Assembly (NCBI GenBank): GCA_029264225.1
Contig: JARICB010000231.1
Location: 1-8,023 of the forward strand
Source of the DNA: Nocardioides sp.
GTDB lineage: Bacteria > Actinomycetota > Actinomycetes > Propionibacteriales > Nocardioidaceae
Direction: 5' to 3'
DNA: 8,023 nucleotides
Shown here: piece by piece, positions 6,850 through 8,023 of the stretch
Numbering within the stretch: the stretch's first letter is position 1
How the letters are laid out: every line of letters starts with the position of its first letter
Notes under the pieces: generated by a model
What the model was told of the DNA's origin: nothing
Databases searched by the model: none
What the model saw: the letters and a program-made list of their open reading frames with translations, nothing else
Program-made: the position numbers and the translations under genes

Positions 6850-6899
6850 TGCTCCCCATGTAAAGCATCGAGATCCTGGTCTGGTGCCGTGCGAACATG

Positions 6900-6978
6900 C
6901 GCGACACGCCCGACCTCGGGGGTCGATGGTGGGAAGCGGATGCACGGGCGGTACGGCCTCACCCGAGGACGTGTCGTG
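6900..6978 (+). promoter_or_regulatory. Putative structured leader RNA element of rpsJ
   Basis: On the plus strand 6900-6908 can pair with 6970-6978 (9 bp, one G-U: C6900-G6978 through G6908-C6970). Inside it, CTCGGG (6915-6920) pairs with CCCGAG (6962-6967), 6 bp. The two helices are separated by an asymmetric internal loop, CCCGAC (6909-6914) against GA (6968-6969). A loop of about 40 nt closes the structure. It ends 64 nt before the rpsJ ATG. S10 operons in Gammaproteobacteria are regulated through a leader bound by L4; whether this structure plays any such role is inference. I do not recognise it as a known family. Confidence 0.45.
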
Positions 6979-6994
6979 AACCAGACCGAACGCG

Positions 6995-7019
6995 GTACGA
7001 CCCCTCGTGGGCGTACGAG
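6995..7019 (+). repeat. Two mutually exclusive short stems just upstream of the rpsJ ribosome site
   Basis: GTACG (6995-6999) can pair with CGTAC (7012-7016), or CTCGT (7004-7008) can pair with ACGAG (7015-7019). They share 7015-7016, so only one can form at a time. The second ends 6 nt before AAGGA (7026-7030), the likely rpsJ Shine-Dalgarno. Short stems of this size occur often by chance in GC-rich DNA. Confidence 0.4.
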
Positions 7020-7042
7020 ATCGATAAGGACGAGAGAGACCT

Positions 7043-7351
7043 ATGGCGGGACAGAAGATCCGCATCAGGCTCAAGGCCTATGACCACGAGGTGATCGACA
7101 CCTCGGCGCGCAAGATCGTGGACACCGTCACCCGCACGGGTGCGAAGGTCGCCGGCCCCGTGCCGCTGCCGACCGAGAAGAACGTGTTCTGCGTCATCCG
7201 CTCGCCCCACAAGTACAAGGACTCCCGCGAGCACTTCGAGATGCGCACACACAAGCGCCTCATCGACATCATCGATCCCACGCCGAAGACGGTGGACTCG
7301 CTGATGCGCCTCGATCTGCCTGCCGGTGTCGACATCGAGATCAAGCTCTGA
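7043..7351 (+). CDS. rpsJ: 30S ribosomal protein S10 (uS10)
   Basis: 102 residues from ATG 7043 to TGA 7349-7351, complete and of the usual length. The sequence is the standard actinobacterial S10: [19 protein letters not shown] at the start, then [37 protein letters not shown] and [10 protein letters not shown] at the end. S10 is part of the 30S head and, in bacteria such as E. coli, also the NusE subunit of transcription antitermination complexes. It opens the S10 ribosomal-protein operon. Two possible ribosome sites precede it: AAGGA (7026-7030), rather far at 12 nt, and the purine run GAGAGAG (7032-7038), closer but weaker. The gene upstream on this strand is not tuf, at least within 7 kb; the neighbour is the divergent MoxR unit. 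Confidence 0.99.
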   Translation: MAGQKIRIRLKAYDHEVIDTSARKIVDTVTRTGAKVAGPVPLPTEKNVFCVIRSPHKYKDSREHFEMRTHKRLIDIIDPTPKTVDSLMRLDLPAGVDIEIKL

Positions 7352-7359
7352 GGTCTGAT

Positions 7360-8022
7360 ATGAGTACTTTGGAACGTAATGTGAAGGGCCTGCTGGGCAC
7401 CAAGCTCGGCATGACCCAGTTCTGGGACGCCGACAACAAGGTCATCCCCGTCACCGTGATCGCCGCTGCGACCAACGTCGTGACTCAGATCCGCCAGCCC
7501 GAGATCGATGGCTACAACGCCATCCAGGTCGGCTTCGGTGAGATCGAGGCGCGCAAGGTCAACCAGCCGGAGGCCGGACACTTCGCCAAGGCCGGGGTCA
7601 CCCCCCGTCGCCACGTCGTGGAGATCCGCACCGCTGACGCCGGTTCCTACACCATCGGGCAGGAGCTCAGCCCCGAGCTGTTCGCCGCCGGTGAGGAGAT
7701 CGACGTCACCGGCACCAGCAAGGGCAAGGGCTTCGCCGGTGTGATGAAGCGTCACGGCTTCCACGGTGTCGGCGCTTCCCACGGTGCCCACCGAAACCAC
7801 CGCAAGCCGGGCTCGATCGGTGCCTGCGCAACGCCGGGTCGCGTGTTCAAGGGCACGCGCATGGCTGGCCGCATGGGTAACGACACGGTGACCACTCAAA
7901 ATGTCACGGTTCACGCCGTCGACGCCGAGAAGGGCCTGATCCTGCTCAAGGGTGCCGTTCCCGGCCCCAGGGGTGGTCTCGTGGTAATCCGCTCGGCCGC
8001 CAAGAAGACGCAGGAGGCCTGA
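7360..8022 (+). CDS. rplC: 50S ribosomal protein L3 (uL3)
   Basis: 220 residues from ATG 7360 to TGA 8020-8022, complete one base before the window ends. It begins [20 protein letters not shown]; the family signature [17 protein letters not shown] is at about 118-134, and the extended loop [19 protein letters not shown] at about 147-165. L3 is an early assembly protein of the 50S subunit whose loop reaches toward the peptidyl-transferase centre. GAGGT (7350-7354), overlapping the rpsJ stop, gives a Shine-Dalgarno 5 nt before the ATG, so translation is probably coupled to rpsJ. The first codons (AGT ACT TTG GAA CGT AAT) are AT-rich compared with the rest, as is common for strongly expressed genes in GC-rich genomes. 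The loop has Ala-Cys-Ala where E. coli has the Gln-containing QNQ preceding TPG, the region of its methylated Gln. rplD would be expected next. Confidence 0.99.
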   Translation: MSTLERNVKGLLGTKLGMTQFWDADNKVIPVTVIAAATNVVTQIRQPEIDGYNAIQVGFGEIEARKVNQPEAGHFAKAGVTPRRHVVEIRTADAGSYTIGQELSPELFAAGEEIDVTGTSKGKGFAGVMKRHGFHGVGASHGAHRNHRKPGSIGACATPGRVFKGTRMAGRMGNDTVTTQNVTVHAVDAEKGLILLKGAVPGPRGGLVVIRSAAKKTQEA

Positions 8023-8023
8023 G

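Larger units (their letters stand above)
6428..7042. other. 615-bp divergent intergenic region, structured, no convincing gene
   Basis: This gap separates the minus-strand MoxR unit from rpsJ and must hold the start signals for both. Frames open across it (for example 6302-6811 and 6781-7083 on plus, 6629-6907 on minus) encode low-complexity Arg/Ser/Pro-rich sequence with no recognisable family and no good ribosome sites. No tRNA-like T-loop was seen. What is visible is a set of inverted repeats: 6552-6568, 6575-6590 (6-bp stem, GCGA loop), 6617-6627, 6832-6849, 6900-6978 and 6995-7019. I could not identify a strong -35/-10 pair for either direction. The A/T content looks higher than in the flanking genes from about 6650 onward. 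Confidence 0.7.

Noticed and set aside
6428..7042. tRNA or known riboswitch in the divergent gap
   Set aside because: No T-loop or acceptor pairing typical of tRNA was seen and no riboswitch core motif was recognised. The pairing found is described only as a putative leader structure.
6781..7083. Possible small plus-strand gene overlapping the rpsJ start
   Set aside because: No family resemblance, no credible ribosome site, and it runs through the structured rpsJ leader and into rpsJ in another frame.
7078..7914. Long minus frame antisense to rpsJ and rplC
   Set aside because: It mirrors two unmistakable ribosomal-protein genes and shows no family resemblance of its own.

Overview
The window is high-GC, densely packed bacterial chromosome with GTG/ATG starts, GTGA/ATGA gene overlaps and typical actinobacterial S10 and L3 proteins. 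The host is an actinomycete. The L3 sequence and the overall style suggest Propionibacteriales (Nocardioides/Propionibacterium relatives), but that finer placement is from memory and only moderately sure. I see no mobile element, CRISPR array, tRNA or rRNA.

Layout. (1) 1-215, minus: N-terminal part of an RDD-family membrane protein. (2) 241-1236, plus: a SpoIIM-family membrane protein, divergent from the RDD gene. The 25-bp gap carries two overlapping, oppositely directed -10-like hexamers, so one or both mRNAs may be leaderless or nearly so. (3) 1237-1307: gap between convergent genes with two hairpins. (4) 6427 down to 1308, minus: five tightly linked genes, in transcription order a proline-rich multi-pass membrane protein (DUF7847-like), DUF4129 protein, DUF4350 protein, MoxR AAA+ ATPase and DUF58 protein. 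Three junctions overlap by 4 nt and the last gap is 2 nt. (5) 6428-7042: 615 bp with no convincing gene but many inverted repeats, including a long two-part stem just upstream of rpsJ. (6) 7043-8022, plus: rpsJ and rplC, the start of the S10 ribosomal-protein operon, both complete.

How the genes work together. Genes 1-4 reproduce, as far as I recall, the order and orientation of the Mycobacterium tuberculosis moxR2 locus (Rv3689 to Rv3695, with the SpoIIM gene Rv3694c on the opposite strand). A MoxR ATPase next to a DUF58 (VWA-like) protein is a known pairing in which the ATPase is thought to act as a chaperone or remodeller on VWA-type partners. The surrounding membrane proteins suggest an envelope-located assembly, but no substrate is known to me and none can be read from the sequence. 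What is unusual here is its place directly beside the S10 operon, separated by a structured divergent intergenic region. The best candidate for something undescribed is the putative RNA structure in the rpsJ leader (about 6900-6978, with alternative partners at 6832-6849 and 6995-7019).
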